Notes: generated by a model not told the origin, from the sequence alone. 64,000 nucleotides of DNA from Xylanibacter ruminicola Ga6B6 (GCF_000687715.1 NZ_JHXD01000019.1:1-64000); one strand, 5' to 3'; shown: positions 44,277 to 54,244, counted from the stretch's first letter. Translations and numbers: made by a program.

Positions 44277-45316
44277 TGTCAGCATACGCTATTTACAGAT
44301 TACCCCATGAAGACCACGCCACACTGATTACGCAATCGGTAGGTGAGCCCATGGAATTGCATTCGCTGACAGAGTTGAATGGTAAACAGGGTTTTGTTGT
44401 GGCCCCCTTCGAGGTGAAGGCCGACCAGCCCGTGGTTTTGATACAAGGAAAAACAGAGACGATTGCTTTGAGCAACGAGCAACTAACTGCTGATGACGGT
44501 AAAAACAGGTTGCCAAGCGATATGTCGAACTATTATAAGGTTGACTTTGCGAACTATCACTCGCAGTTAGAGGCTGATAAGTTCCGCAAGATTGTGTTGG
44601 CGCGATGTGCCGATGAACAGATGCCCAAAGGTGTAAAACCTATCGATTTGTTCTATCGTGCCTGCCAGCTTTACCCCCGCTTGTTTATCGCACTGGTAGA
44701 GACAGAGAAGAGTGGGTGCTGGTTAACTGCCACGCCAGAGATCCTGTTGGATGGACATGGGGCCGATTGGCGAACCATCGCCTTGGCAGGAACCATGAAA
44801 CTGGAAGGCGACCAGCTGGATGGCGAGGGCGAAACGCTGACCTGGAGCACCAAGAATATTCAGGAGCAGCGTATTGTGGCCACCTATATCACCGAGTGCC
44901 TGGAGCAGTTTACAGGTGATTTCCGTGAGGAGGGACCACGCACGGTGCGAGCCGCTAACCTGGTACACCTGCGTAGCGACTTTACCTTTAAGTTGGCCGA
45001 CAACAATAAAATTGGCGATTTGTTACAGGCCTTGCATCCTACACCTGCCGTGTGCGGACTGCCTAAGCGCGAGGCCTTTAAGTTTATAGTAAAGAACGAG
45101 CATACCCCACGCAGATACTACAGTGGGTTTATGGGACCTGTTGCACAGGAGGATACCCATCTCTATGTGTCGCTAAGATGTATGAACATCGATGGCGATG
45201 TGTGTCATCTCTATGCTGGCGGCGGACTGTTGAAAGACAGCGTCGAAGAGCAGGAGTGGTTGGAAACTGAAGCGAAAATGGAAACAATGAAAAAACTATT
45301 ATATGTACAGCAGTAA
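44276..45316 (+). CDS. menF: Isochorismate synthase
   Basis: The 346-residue chorismate-utilising enzyme belongs to the ADC synthase/isochorismate synthase superfamily. Conserved parts are KIVLARC, LAGTMKLEGD, PTPAVCGLPK, YYSGFMGPV and LYAGGGLLKDS. It converts chorismate to isochorismate, the first committed menaquinone step. It is on the short side for the family because the N-terminal part is reduced. It overlaps menD by 14 bases. Confidence 0.9.
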   Translation: MSAYAIYRLPHEDHATLITQSVGEPMELHSLTELNGKQGFVVAPFEVKADQPVVLIQGKTETIALSNEQLTADDGKNRLPSDMSNYYKVDFANYHSQLEADKFRKIVLARCADEQMPKGVKPIDLFYRACQLYPRLFIALVETEKSGCWLTATPEILLDGHGADWRTIALAGTMKLEGDQLDGEGETLTWSTKNIQEQRIVATYITECLEQFTGDFREEGPRTVRAANLVHLRSDFTFKLADNNKIGDLLQALHPTPAVCGLPKREAFKFIVKNEHTPRRYYSGFMGPVAQEDTHLYVSLRCMNIDGDVCHLYAGGGLLKDSVEEQEWLETEAKMETMKKLLYVQQ

Positions 45317-46994
45317 GCAGAACGTAAATATCCTGACCAGCCTGTTGGTGGCTCATGGAGTAAGATTTGCAGTGGTTTGTCCTGGTAGCCGTAACTCAGC
45401 TATCGTACACAACCTGAACGAGTGCCCTGATATCGAGTGCTATCCTGTAACTGATGAACGCAGTGCAGGTTTCTATGCCCTGGGTATCGCACAGGTAGTT
45501 CATCGTCCCGTAGCCGTATGCGTAACCAGTGGTACGGCCTTGCTGAACTTAGCACCAGCAGTGGCCGAGGCTTATTATCAGCACATGCCATTGGTGGTTA
45601 TCTCGGCTGATCGTCCTGCACAATGGATTGATCAGTTGGATGGTCAGACGCTACCTCAGCCCGATGCCTTGGGTCGCTTTGTGAAGAAGGCTGTGAACCT
45701 GCCCGAGGTGTATAACGATGAGATGCACTGGTACTGTAACCGTTTGGTTAACGAGGCCATGAACGAGACACGCCACCATGGTTGTGGTCCTGTACATATC
45801 AATGTGCCTATCTCTGAGCCCCTGTTCGAGTATAATGTCGAAGAGTTGCCTCAGGAGCGTGTTATCCAGCTGCTCACCCCTCGTAGCAATGCGGCTTTGA
45901 TATCGTTGGAGTGTGCCGGGCAGTTTGCTGCAGCTAAGAAACCTATGGTGGTGATTGGTCAGATGTCTACCGAAGACCTGATTCCTCAGGAGCTGTTCAT
46001 GCTGTCGCAGTGTGCTGTGGTGGTTCACGAGGCACTGAGTGTAGGTAAGGGTGGCACCAATTTCGATGAGGTGATACACGTGCTGGGTGATAACCCCGCT
46101 TACCAGCCCGACTTTGTGCTGTACTTAGGCGATACGCTGGTTAGCAAACGTATCAAGAAATGGTTGCGTGGTCTGAAGGATTGTCATATCTGGGCTGTTA
46201 CCGAGGATGGTAGTATCCACGATACATCGATGCAGCTGTATGGTGTGATTGAGGGTAGTCCTGCCGATGTGATCGAGGACTTGGTGAACGCCATCAAGTT
46301 CAAGGCCATCAGTTCTACTGCTACCTTTAAGGCCCGTTGGGATCAGGCCACCCGTTTGGCTGCCTATCGTGCCATGAAGTTCGAACCCGAGTATTCGCAG
46401 ATGGCTGCTATCAAGTATCTGGAGGATAAACTGGGTAAGGCCTTCTATCGCTATATCCATTATGGCAACAGCAGTCCTATCCGTTTTGCCAACCTCTTTG
46501 CCAAGCATTATGTGTTCTGTAACCGTGGTGTGAATGGTATCGAAGGCTCGCTATCTACAGCTGCTGGCAGCTCGATAGTGACTGGCGACGAGAAGGTGCT
46601 GTGCGTGCTGGGTGATCTGAGTTTCTTCTACGATCAGAATGCCCTGTGGAATCAGAACCTGAATGGCAACCTGCATATCATTGTGCTGAATAATGGCAAG
46701 GGTGGTATCTTTAACATGCTGAAGGGCTTGGAGCAGAGTCCTGTTCGCGATAGCTTTATCTCGGGCGCACATCAGACGACAGCCCAGGGCATCTGTAAGC
46801 AGAACAATATCCGTTATATGAAGGCCACCAATATGGAGGAGATGCAGCAGTGTGTCGACACCTTATTAAATAAGAAATCTACTCGTCCTGTACTGCTCGA
46901 GATATTTACCGATGCCGATGAGGATGAGCGTGTAGCAAAAACATATTATCAAATTTTGAAAAATGAGAAACTGGCAAACGATAAGAGAGTTTAA
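45303..46994 (+). CDS. menD: SEPHCHC synthase
   Basis: The 563-residue thiamine-diphosphate enzyme condenses isochorismate and 2-oxoglutarate. The N-terminal pyrimidine-binding domain has CPGSRNSA and [12 protein letters not shown] with the conserved Glu neighbourhood, and the C-terminal domain has [18 protein letters not shown] and NNGKGGIF for ThDP and metal. It overlaps menF and menB on its two sides. Confidence 0.94.
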   Translation: MYSSKQNVNILTSLLVAHGVRFAVVCPGSRNSAIVHNLNECPDIECYPVTDERSAGFYALGIAQVVHRPVAVCVTSGTALLNLAPAVAEAYYQHMPLVVISADRPAQWIDQLDGQTLPQPDALGRFVKKAVNLPEVYNDEMHWYCNRLVNEAMNETRHHGCGPVHINVPISEPLFEYNVEELPQERVIQLLTPRSNAALISLECAGQFAAAKKPMVVIGQMSTEDLIPQELFMLSQCAVVVHEALSVGKGGTNFDEVIHVLGDNPAYQPDFVLYLGDTLVSKRIKKWLRGLKDCHIWAVTEDGSIHDTSMQLYGVIEGSPADVIEDLVNAIKFKAISSTATFKARWDQATRLAAYRAMKFEPEYSQMAAIKYLEDKLGKAFYRYIHYGNSSPIRFANLFAKHYVFCNRGVNGIEGSLSTAAGSSIVTGDEKVLCVLGDLSFFYDQNALWNQNLNGNLHIIVLNNGKGGIFNMLKGLEQSPVRDSFISGAHQTTAQGICKQNNIRYMKATNMEEMQQCVDTLLNKKSTRPVLLEIFTDADEDERVAKTYYQILKNEKLANDKRV

Positions 46995-47814
46995 GGAGAT
47001 TTTGTTTGAGGAGTATAATGGTATCGCCAAGATTACCATTAATCGTCCACGCTATCGCAATGCCTTCACCCCCAAGACCACTTGGGAGTTGAGTCAGGCT
47101 TTTGCTATGTGTCGCGAGATGCAGGATATCAGTGTGGTATTGTTGACAGGTGCCATGAGCGAGGTGCCCGAGGGTAAGACTCTGGCCGATGTGAAGCATG
47201 CTTTCTGCTCTGGTGGCGACATGCATGTAAAGGGTCGTGGTGGCTATGTTGATGAAGAGGGTGTGCCCCGTTTGAGCGTGCTCGATGTGCAGATGCAGAT
47301 TCGCAGGCTGCCCAAGCCTGTAATTGCGATGGTGAATGGTTATGCCATTGGAGGTGGTCATGTGCTGCACCTGGTGTGCGACCTGACGATTGCTTCGGAG
47401 AATGCTATCTTTGGTCAGACTGGTCCTAAGGTAGGTTCGTTCGATGCTGGTTTTGGTTCGTCGTACCTGGCTCGTATCGTTGGTCAGAAGAAGGCTCGCG
47501 AGATATGGTTCCTGTGTCGTCAGTACACTGCCAAGGAGGCCGAGGAGATGGGTATGGTGAACAAGGTGGTGCCTATCGAGCGTCTGGAGGACGAGTGTGT
47601 AGAGTGGGCCGAGATTATGATGGAACGTTCGCCACTGGCTCTGCGTATGATCAAGGCTGGACTGAATGCCGAGTTGGATGGTCAGGCTGGTATCCAGGAG
47701 TTGGCAGGCGATTGCACCATGCTGTATTACTTCCTGGATGAGGCTCAGGAGGGTGGTAAGGCTTTCCTTGAAAAACGTAAGCCTGATTTCAAAAAATATC
47801 CGAAGATGCCTTGA
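46963..47814 (+). CDS. menB: 1,4-Dihydroxy-2-naphthoyl-CoA synthase
   Basis: The 283-residue crotonase-fold enzyme cyclises o-succinylbenzoyl-CoA. [20 protein letters not shown] for the oxyanion hole, [18 protein letters not shown] and [21 protein letters not shown] are diagnostic. It overlaps the end of menD by 32 bases. Confidence 0.95.
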   Translation: MRNWQTIREFKEILFEEYNGIAKITINRPRYRNAFTPKTTWELSQAFAMCREMQDISVVLLTGAMSEVPEGKTLADVKHAFCSGGDMHVKGRGGYVDEEGVPRLSVLDVQMQIRRLPKPVIAMVNGYAIGGGHVLHLVCDLTIASENAIFGQTGPKVGSFDAGFGSSYLARIVGQKKAREIWFLCRQYTAKEAEEMGMVNKVVPIERLEDECVEWAEIMMERSPLALRMIKAGLNAELDGQAGIQELAGDCTMLYYFLDEAQEGGKAFLEKRKPDFKKYPKMP

Positions 47815-47822
47815 TTTATTAG

Positions 47823-47864
47823 GCACGGATTAACACGGCCTTTTTATAAAAGGACACGGCCTTT
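47823..47864. repeat. Short direct repeat between menB and menC
   Basis: ACACGGCCTTT occurs at 47833-47843 and 47854-47864, with a small CCTTTT/AAAAGG hairpin between. The preceding CACGGATTAA is also found in the terminator at 17770. It may be a repeat remnant inside the men operon. Confidence 0.45.
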
Positions 47865-47868
47865 ATTA

Positions 47869-48897
47869 ATGAAGATAATTATGCGATTTGAGATAGAAAA
47901 GAAAATATTGCATTTTAAACAACCCGCGGGGACTTCTCGCGGGGTTTATTTAACCCGCAAGCTGTGGCTGATTCATCTGAGTGATGGCGATAAGCATGGC
48001 GTGGGTGAGTGTGCACCGTTGCCCGATTTGAGTTGCGATGCGATGCCTGATGAGGATTATGAGGCTTTGCTGAAGCGTGCTTGTGAACGTTTCTGTGAAA
48101 CGGGCGAGATAGATTATGATGCCCTGCGCGATTATCCTTCGATGCTGTTCGGCTTGGAAACGGCCAAGCTGAATCTGCAGAAAGGCGAAAAACTCTTCGA
48201 TACCGCTTTTGCCCGTGGCGAAGTGGGCATCCCCATCAACGGATTGGTGTGGATGGGCAACTACGAGGAGATGCTGCAGCGTATGGAGGAGAAACTGAAA
48301 TTGGGCTTCCGCTGTGTCAAACTGAAGATTGGTGCCATCGACTTTGAGAAGGAGTTTGACTTGGTGAAACGTATCCGCGATCGCTTCTCGCATCACGAGG
48401 TGGAGTTGCGACTGGATGCCAATGGTGGCTTTACTTACGACGAGGCGCTGTATAAACTCGAACTCCTGTCGCAATACAATATCCATTCTATCGAGCAACC
48501 CATCAAACAAGGACAGTGGGCTTATATGGCTGAACTCTGCAGGGAGTCACCCCTGCCCATCGCCCTCGATGAGGAGCTGATAGGCGTGAACGATGCAGAG
48601 ATGAAGCGTCACATGCTCGAGATCATCAAACCCCGTTATATCATCCTCAAACCCTCGTTGCATGGTGGCATGATGGGCAGTAAGGAGTGGATTGATATCG
48701 CTAAGAGCTTGGGTATCGGCTCGTGGATTACCTCGGCCCTTGAGAGTAATATCGGCTTGAATGCCATCGCCCAGTTTGCTTCGAGTGTGTATGGCGATCA
48801 TATCAGCATGCCACAGGGCTTGGGCACTGGTCAGCTGTTTACAGATAACATCGAAATGCCCCTCACCATTCAAGGCGATCAACTATGGCGTTTATAG
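47869..48897 (+). CDS. menC: o-Succinylbenzoate synthase
   Basis: The 342-residue enolase-superfamily enzyme dehydrates SHCHC to o-succinylbenzoate. The catalytic lysine pair is in CVKLKIG, metal ligands in LRLDANGG, SIEQPI and ALDEEL, and the second base in IILKPSLHGG. An alternative start at 47881 would remove four residues. It overlaps menE by 13 bases. Confidence 0.93.
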   Translation: MKIIMRFEIEKKILHFKQPAGTSRGVYLTRKLWLIHLSDGDKHGVGECAPLPDLSCDAMPDEDYEALLKRACERFCETGEIDYDALRDYPSMLFGLETAKLNLQKGEKLFDTAFARGEVGIPINGLVWMGNYEEMLQRMEEKLKLGFRCVKLKIGAIDFEKEFDLVKRIRDRFSHHEVELRLDANGGFTYDEALYKLELLSQYNIHSIEQPIKQGQWAYMAELCRESPLPIALDEELIGVNDAEMKRHMLEIIKPRYIILKPSLHGGMMGSKEWIDIAKSLGIGSWITSALESNIGLNAIAQFASSVYGDHISMPQGLGTGQLFTDNIEMPLTIQGDQLWRL

Positions 48898-49850
48898 ACG
48901 AGTGGAATAATGATTCGGAGTACGTTGAGGTAAAGACATCGGGTAGTACTGGTGAGCCTAAACGTATGTTGGTGGAGAAGCGCAGAATGCTGAATTCTGC
49001 CCGCATAACCTGTGACTTTTTGGGACTGAAGGCTGGCGATACGGCGCTGCTGTGCATGAGTACTGATTATATTGCTGGTAAGATGATGGTGGTGCGCTCG
49101 ATTGAGCGCGGCCTCAAATTAATTGAGGTGCCCCCCTGTGGCCACCCACTAAATAATTCTCAATTATCAATTGTAAATTGTCAATTGGATTTCGCTGCCA
49201 TGGTGCCCATGCAGGTGTACAACTCGTTGCAGGTGCCTGAGGAGAAAGAGCGATTGATGGCTATCCGGCACCTGATTATTGGTGGTGGTGCTATCGACGA
49301 GGCGATGGAGGCCGAGTTGCGTACCTTTCCCCATGCCGTGTGGAGCACCTATGGTATGACGGAGACACTCTCGCATATCGCCCTGCGACGTATCAGCGGC
49401 CCCGAAGCTTCTGAGTGGTACATGCCTTTTCCCGCTGTGAAGCTGAGTACTACCGACGAAGGTTGTCTGGTGATTGATGCTCCTGAGGTCTGTGCCCAGA
49501 CACTGACCACCAACGATATTGTGGAACTGAAGTCCGATGGAAGATTCCGCATCCGTGGTCGTAAGGATAATGTGATTTGTTCGGGTGGTATCAAGATACA
49601 GATCGAGGAGGTTGAGCAAACTTTAAAAAAGTACATGCGCGTACCTTATATTATAAGTAAGCGTAAGGACGAGAAGTTTGGCGAGATAGTGGTGCTGTTG
49701 ACAGAGGGTGATACAGTCGAGGCCCAGACTATCTGCGAGCAGGTGCTACCAAAGTACCATCAACCTAAAGTTTACTTGCACGTAAACCAAATTCCGCTTA
49801 CCGAAACAGGCAAACCTGCCCGAAAAAAAATCCTCGACCTTGTTTTTTAG
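48885..49850 (+). CDS. menE: o-Succinylbenzoate-CoA ligase, short form with repeat-derived segment
   Basis: The 321-residue ANL-superfamily enzyme has TSGSTGEPKRM as P-loop, WSTYGMTETLSH, the RGRKDNVI hinge and the lysine in TETGKPARK. It lacks the first 100 or more residues of typical acyl-CoA synthetases, a form common in Bacteroidetes. Around residues 89-101 the peptide NNSQLSIVNCQL is encoded by a heptanucleotide repeat (49153-49187) in line with the frame. No stop or frameshift results, so the gene appears intact. It is the last gene of the men operon. Confidence 0.9.
   Translation: MAFIDEWNNDSEYVEVKTSGSTGEPKRMLVEKRRMLNSARITCDFLGLKAGDTALLCMSTDYIAGKMMVVRSIERGLKLIEVPPCGHPLNNSQLSIVNCQLDFAAMVPMQVYNSLQVPEEKERLMAIRHLIIGGGAIDEAMEAELRTFPHAVWSTYGMTETLSHIALRRISGPEASEWYMPFPAVKLSTTDEGCLVIDAPEVCAQTLTTNDIVELKSDGRFRIRGRKDNVICSGGIKIQIEEVEQTLKKYMRVPYIISKRKDEKFGEIVVLLTEGDTVEAQTICEQVLPKYHQPKVYLHVNQIPLTETGKPARKKILDLVF
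49153..49187. repeat. Heptanucleotide repeat inside menE
   Basis: This is the same AATTGAY array as at 11158, 18470 and 38915 but in the opposite orientation (units TCAATT plus one base). Here it lies wholly within a coding sequence. Confidence 0.75.
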
Positions 49851-49890
49851 ATAAAAAGAACATAAGAACAAAAGGGGCTAAAAAGTGAAT

Positions 49891-49914
49891 AGGACTACTC
49901 TCGCGAGCAGTCCT
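49891..49914. terminator. Possible bidirectional terminator, menE/aroB
   Basis: AGGACT-A-CTC pairs with GAG-C-AGTCCT around a TCGC loop. It lies between two convergent genes. A T run is missing, so termination strength is doubtful. Confidence 0.45.
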
Positions 49915-49980
49915 ACTCTGATTAGTTAGTAATATGATTAGGTCTATTAAGTTGAATTGGTTTGTATTAAGTCACCAGCA

Positions 49981-51030
49981 TCAGCTTTCTCTATAAAAGT
50001 CGAATGCCTCATAGATTTCTTCCTTCGTAGCAGTCTGGTCGATAAGGATATCGCCTACACCTCCCAGCAGTGTGAAGTTTATGATGCCTGCTATATTCTT
50101 CTTGTCGTGCGTCATCAGCTCCAACAGGGTGGGGTAATCATCGCACGTGATGTTCATCTTTCCGTAGTGATCCAATATGAATCTTACCGTCTGGCGCATC
50201 TTGTCAGTGGGGAATCCCGTCTTAATGGCGCTCAGGTACAGCTCTACTATCAGTCCCCATGCCACAGCATAGCCATGCAATACGGGCTTGTGCTTCAGGG
50301 CGAACGATTCGAACGCATGTCCAGCGGTATGACCTAAGTTCAATGCCTTGCGGATGCCCTTCTCGGTGGGGTCTTCAGTTACGATACGTTGTTTAACAGC
50401 TACCGATTCGGCCACCATACGCTTTAACTGAACCAGATCAGGGTGCTCGATATCGAACGAGAGCAACTCGCCCAGCATCTTTGCATCGTTAATCAGTCCG
50501 TGTTTCAGCATCTCGGCATAACCCGACAGCATGTTTTCAGTATCCAGGGTTTTCAGAAATTCAGTGTCCAGTATCACGCTCTTGGCATTGTTAAACACGC
50601 CAATCTCGTTTTTCAGGCCTAGGAAGTTGATGCCTGTCTTACCACCTACCGATGCGTCAACCATCGAGAGCAGGGTAGTGGGGATGTTAATGTAGTTTAT
50701 GCCGCGCTTAAAAGTTGAAGCCGCAAAACCACCTAAGTCGGTTACCATGCCACCGCCTATATTTATTAATAAGGTGTGACGTGTAGCACCGCCCTCGCTC
50801 AAGTCGTGCCATACATGACTCAGCGAAGCCAGATTCTTATGCGTATCAGTAGCCTCGATCACGATGCGTTTAGCGCCTGCCATGCTATCGAACTGCTCGA
50901 TGACTGGCAGACAGCACTCAGCAGTGGTCTCGTCGGCCAGGACGAAAACCTTATCGTGTTCACACTCTGCTATAGCTTCAGCGAGTGTACGATCCAGCTG
51001 GTCTGATATGACAACTTTCTGTAGGCTCAT
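49981..51030 (-). CDS. aroB: 3-Dehydroquinate synthase
   Basis: The 349-residue enzyme makes dehydroquinate from DAHP in the shikimate pathway, which supplies chorismate for the men genes next door. Conserved are NIGGGMVTDLGGFAAS for NAD, DASVGGKTGIN, and the zinc site with LGHTAGHAFE. It converges with menE. Confidence 0.95.
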   Translation of the reverse strand: MSLQKVVISDQLDRTLAEAIAECEHDKVFVLADETTAECCLPVIEQFDSMAGAKRIVIEATDTHKNLASLSHVWHDLSEGGATRHTLLINIGGGMVTDLGGFAASTFKRGINYINIPTTLLSMVDASVGGKTGINFLGLKNEIGVFNNAKSVILDTEFLKTLDTENMLSGYAEMLKHGLINDAKMLGELLSFDIEHPDLVQLKRMVAESVAVKQRIVTEDPTEKGIRKALNLGHTAGHAFESFALKHKPVLHGYAVAWGLIVELYLSAIKTGFPTDKMRQTVRFILDHYGKMNITCDDYPTLLELMTHDKKNIAGIINFTLLGGVGDILIDQTATKEEIYEAFDFYRES

Positions 51031-51070
51031 TGTTTGGTGCCGTAGTTGACTTTTTAATTTTTATTGAGTG

Positions 51071-51104
51071 CAAAGATAACATTATTTTTTTAAAACGTAA
51101 CAAA
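51071..51104 (-). promoter_or_regulatory. Promoter of aroB
   Basis: On the minus strand TTTG (51104-51101), 22 bases, TATCTTTG (51078-51071), followed by CACTCA. The ATG at 51030 is about 40 bases downstream. Confidence 0.65.
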
Positions 51105-51186
51105 TTAAACAAAAAAATAGCCTGTAGGTTAAACTTTTTTTTCGAAAAGGCGTCAAACTTTCAAAAAAACGTAGAAAAAAGTAGCA

Positions 51187-54141
51187 ATGAGAAGATTATT
51201 ACTATTCATGATGGCCGTATCTTTTACGGTATTGTCAGTACACGCACAACGCGTGGTTACAGGTAAAGTGATTGAGCAGGATACGCAGGATGCAGTTATT
51301 CAGGCCACCGCTTCTATTCTCTCAGGCGAGAAGGTTGTGGCTAATGGTGTAACCAACACCGATGGAGCTTTCCGTGTTACAGCCCCCAACGATGGTACTT
51401 ATACCTTGAAGATTACTTATGTGGGCTTTAAGACCTACACCAAGAAGATTACCTTGAAGGATGGTAAGGGTTACAATGCCGGTACCATTTCGCTGAGTCC
51501 CGATGCTATTATGCTGAAGGGTGCCACTGTTACAGCACGCGCCTCGAAGGTGACACTGAAGGCCGACACCTTTGTATATAATGCTGCCGCCTTCCGTACC
51601 CCCGAGGGTTCGGTAGTTGAGGAGCTGGTTAAGCGTCTGCCAGGTGCCGAGGTGAGCGACGATGGTACTATTAAGATTAATGGTAAGGAGGTGAAGAAGA
51701 TTCTGGTAGATGGTAAGGAGTTCATGACTGGCGATACCAAGACTGCCATGAAGAACCTGCCTACCAATATCATCGACCGCATTAAGGCTTATGATAAGCA
51801 GAGCGATCTGGCCCGTGTATCAGGTATCGAGGATGGCGAAGAGGAGACTGTGCTCGACTTTGGTATCAAGCAGGGTATGAACAAGGGCTTTATGATGAAT
51901 GCCGACCTTGCCGCTGGTACCAAGAACCGTTATGCAGGCCGTATCTTTGGTGGTATTATGAATAGCGATATGAAGGTGTTCCTGATGACCAATGCCAATA
52001 ACACCAACGATATGGGATTCCCCGGTGGTGGCGGTGGTGGCCGTTTTGGTGGTGGTCGCCAGGGGCTTACTGCTAATAAGATGACTGGTATCAACCTGAA
52101 CTACGAAAATACCGGCAAACTGGTGCTGGATGGTAGTGTACGTTGGAACCACAGCGATGGCGATGCCCTCTCGAAGGTAACTCGCATGACCATGTTTGGT
52201 GCCACCAACTCGCAGTATGGTAACAGTCTTACGCAGAACTACACCCGTTCTAACAACTGGAATGCCCAGATGCGTTTGGAGTGGACGCCCGACTCGATGA
52301 CCAACATCATGTTCCGCCCAAACTTCCGTTACAACTCTCAGGATGGCGATAACGAGGGTGCCGAGGCTACCTTTACTGCTAACCCATTCGATAATAAGAG
52401 CATTATCAGCCCGCTCGACCAGTTGGATGAGCTGAAGGATATCTTGCAGAATGATCGTACGCAGAAAAGCGTGTCTTACAGCGATTCAAAGAATGTGAGT
52501 GGTATGTTGCAGTTCAACCGTCGTCTCAGCAACACCGGTCGTAACATCACCGTTCAGCTGAATGCAGGTTGGAGTGATGGTACCAGCAAATCGGCTTCTA
52601 ACAGTTTGATTAATTATTATAATCTGGGTATTATTACCGGTGATTCAATCAACAATCGCTATTCTATCACCCCCACCAAGAACTGGAACTATAGTGCACG
52701 CATCACCTATAGCGAGCCTATTCTGCCTCGCACCTACTTGCAGTTCAGCTATCAGTACCAGTACCGTTTCCAAAAGAGCGATCGTGGTACCTACGATTTC
52801 AGTAAGATTGATCCAGTAGCTGCTTGGAATGGTGGTTATCGCTCATGGGATGAGTATCTGGGCCAGTTCGGCCGTATCACTTCGCTCGCTCCTTATCGCG
52901 ATGATAGCCAGAGCCGCTATTCGGAATACCAGAACTATATCCATACAGCTGAGATGATGCTGCGCATCGTTCGCAACTCTTATACCTTTAATATTGGTGT
53001 ACAGATGGTGCCTCAGAAGTCGCACTTTATTCAGGACTACAAGGGTATCCATGCCGATACCACCCGCACTGTTACCAACTTTGCACCAACCATGGACTTC
53101 CGTTGGAAGAAGTCGCAGACAGGTCAGTTGCGCTTCACCTATCGTGCCAACACCTCGCAGCCCTCTATGAGCGATCTGCTGGATATCGTAGATAACAGCG
53201 ACCCCTTGAACATTACACGAGGTAACCCTGGCTTGAAGCCTTCGTTCCGTCAGAATTTCCAGCTGTTCTACAACGATTACTTCCAGAAGCACCAGCGTGC
53301 TGTGATGACATTCGTAAACTTCTCTACCACTGCTAACTCTATCGCCAACAAGGTAACCCTGTTGGAAGGTGGTGGCCGTATGAGCCGTCCTGAGAACGTG
53401 AATGGTAACTGGAATGCCAACGTGGGCTTTATGTTCAACACCGCTATCGACTCGGCTGGCTACTTTAACGTGAATACATTTACTAACTTTGGATACAACC
53501 ACAACGTAGGTTTTGTTAATGATGGTGTGAGCGATGCCAAGGCTGTTACCAAGTCGCAGACCATCATGGAGCGTCTGGCCTTCAGCTATCGTAACGACTG
53601 GTTGGAGGTTGAGCTCAACGGATCGCTGAACTACAACCGCAACCGTAGCGAGCTGCAAACCAACAACAACCTGGATACCTGGCAGTTCACCTATGGTGGT
53701 ATGATTGGCGTGACAGCTCCTTGGGGCACATCGCTTACCACCAACCTGAACATGCAGAGCCGTCGTGGTTACTACGATGCCTCGATGAACACCAACGAGC
53801 TTATCTGGAATGCTCAGCTCTCGCAGAGCTTCCTCAAGGGTAAACCCCTTACCATCTCGCTGCAGCTGTACGACATCCTGCACCAGCAGAGCACACTGTC
53901 GAGCACAGTCACAGCTATGATGCGTAACGATACACAGTACAACGCCGTTACCAGCTATGGCATGGTTCACGTCATCTATCGTCTGAACCTGTTTGGTGGT
54001 AAGGCTGGTCGTCAGGGTGGCTTTGGTGGCCCTGGTGGTCCTGGTGGCCGTGGTGGACGTGGCGGCTTTGGCGGCGGTCCTCGTGGCGGTATGGGCGGAG
54101 GTCGTCCTGGTGGCGGCTTTGGTGGCCCACGTATGTTCTAA
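51187..54141 (+). CDS. Outer membrane beta-barrel protein with carboxypeptidase-like domain
   Basis: The 984-residue protein has a signal peptide ending at VHAQ (residue 20), a CarboxypepD_reg-like domain (about 23-105), a plug-like region (about 110-235) and a large barrel of the OMP_b-brl family resembling TonB-dependent receptors. No SusD partner follows, so it is not a SusC/D pair. Two glycine-rich parts stand out: GFPGGGGGGRFGGGRQG near 278-294 and a 48-residue Gly/Arg/Pro tail (937-984) after the last strand YRLNLF. The tail ends in Phe. Function is unknown; transport or surface assembly is likely. Confidence 0.8.
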   Translation: MRRLLLFMMAVSFTVLSVHAQRVVTGKVIEQDTQDAVIQATASILSGEKVVANGVTNTDGAFRVTAPNDGTYTLKITYVGFKTYTKKITLKDGKGYNAGTISLSPDAIMLKGATVTARASKVTLKADTFVYNAAAFRTPEGSVVEELVKRLPGAEVSDDGTIKINGKEVKKILVDGKEFMTGDTKTAMKNLPTNIIDRIKAYDKQSDLARVSGIEDGEEETVLDFGIKQGMNKGFMMNADLAAGTKNRYAGRIFGGIMNSDMKVFLMTNANNTNDMGFPGGGGGGRFGGGRQGLTANKMTGINLNYENTGKLVLDGSVRWNHSDGDALSKVTRMTMFGATNSQYGNSLTQNYTRSNNWNAQMRLEWTPDSMTNIMFRPNFRYNSQDGDNEGAEATFTANPFDNKSIISPLDQLDELKDILQNDRTQKSVSYSDSKNVSGMLQFNRRLSNTGRNITVQLNAGWSDGTSKSASNSLINYYNLGIITGDSINNRYSITPTKNWNYSARITYSEPILPRTYLQFSYQYQYRFQKSDRGTYDFSKIDPVAAWNGGYRSWDEYLGQFGRITSLAPYRDDSQSRYSEYQNYIHTAEMMLRIVRNSYTFNIGVQMVPQKSHFIQDYKGIHADTTRTVTNFAPTMDFRWKKSQTGQLRFTYRANTSQPSMSDLLDIVDNSDPLNITRGNPGLKPSFRQNFQLFYNDYFQKHQRAVMTFVNFSTTANSIANKVTLLEGGGRMSRPENVNGNWNANVGFMFNTAIDSAGYFNVNTFTNFGYNHNVGFVNDGVSDAKAVTKSQTIMERLAFSYRNDWLEVELNGSLNYNRNRSELQTNNNLDTWQFTYGGMIGVTAPWGTSLTTNLNMQSRRGYYDASMNTNELIWNAQLSQSFLKGKPLTISLQLYDILHQQSTLSSTVTAMMRNDTQYNAVTSYGMVHVIYRLNLFGGKAGRQGGFGGPGGPGGRGGRGGFGGGPRGGMGGGRPGGGFGGPRMF

Positions 54142-54156
54142 CTAACTTATTAACGG

Positions 54157-54192
54157 AATTGCTCCAAAATTTTTTGGGGCAATTTCTTTTTT
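54157..54192 (+). terminator. Terminator of the outer membrane protein gene
   Basis: ATTGCTCC pairs with GGGGCAAT (one G-T pair) around an A/T-rich loop, followed by TTCTTTTTTAT. Confidence 0.8.
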
Positions 54193-54209
54193 ATCTCCCA
54201 AAAAAGTGC

Positions 54210-54217
54210 TACCTTTG
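54210..54217 (+). promoter_or_regulatory. Promoter of the nucleotidyltransferase-guaA pair
   Basis: TACCTTTG followed by CAC is a full -7 match. The ATG at 54245 is 27 bases downstream. Confidence 0.7.
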
Positions 54218-54244
54218 CACCCCAAATAAAGCATAGTGCGCCGA

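Noticed and set aside
49891-49914. Hairpin after menE as an attachment site
   Set aside because: It is a simple stem-loop between convergent genes with no integrase nearby; a weak terminator is the simpler reading.
52843-53970. Minus-strand open frame opposite the large outer membrane protein
   Set aside because: It is antisense to a continuous signal-peptide-bearing barrel protein with typical strand patterns; the translation has no family features.
51187-54141. Interpretation as a SusC nutrient receptor
   Set aside because: No SusD-like lipoprotein gene follows, and the next gene is an unrelated nucleotidyltransferase behind a terminator.
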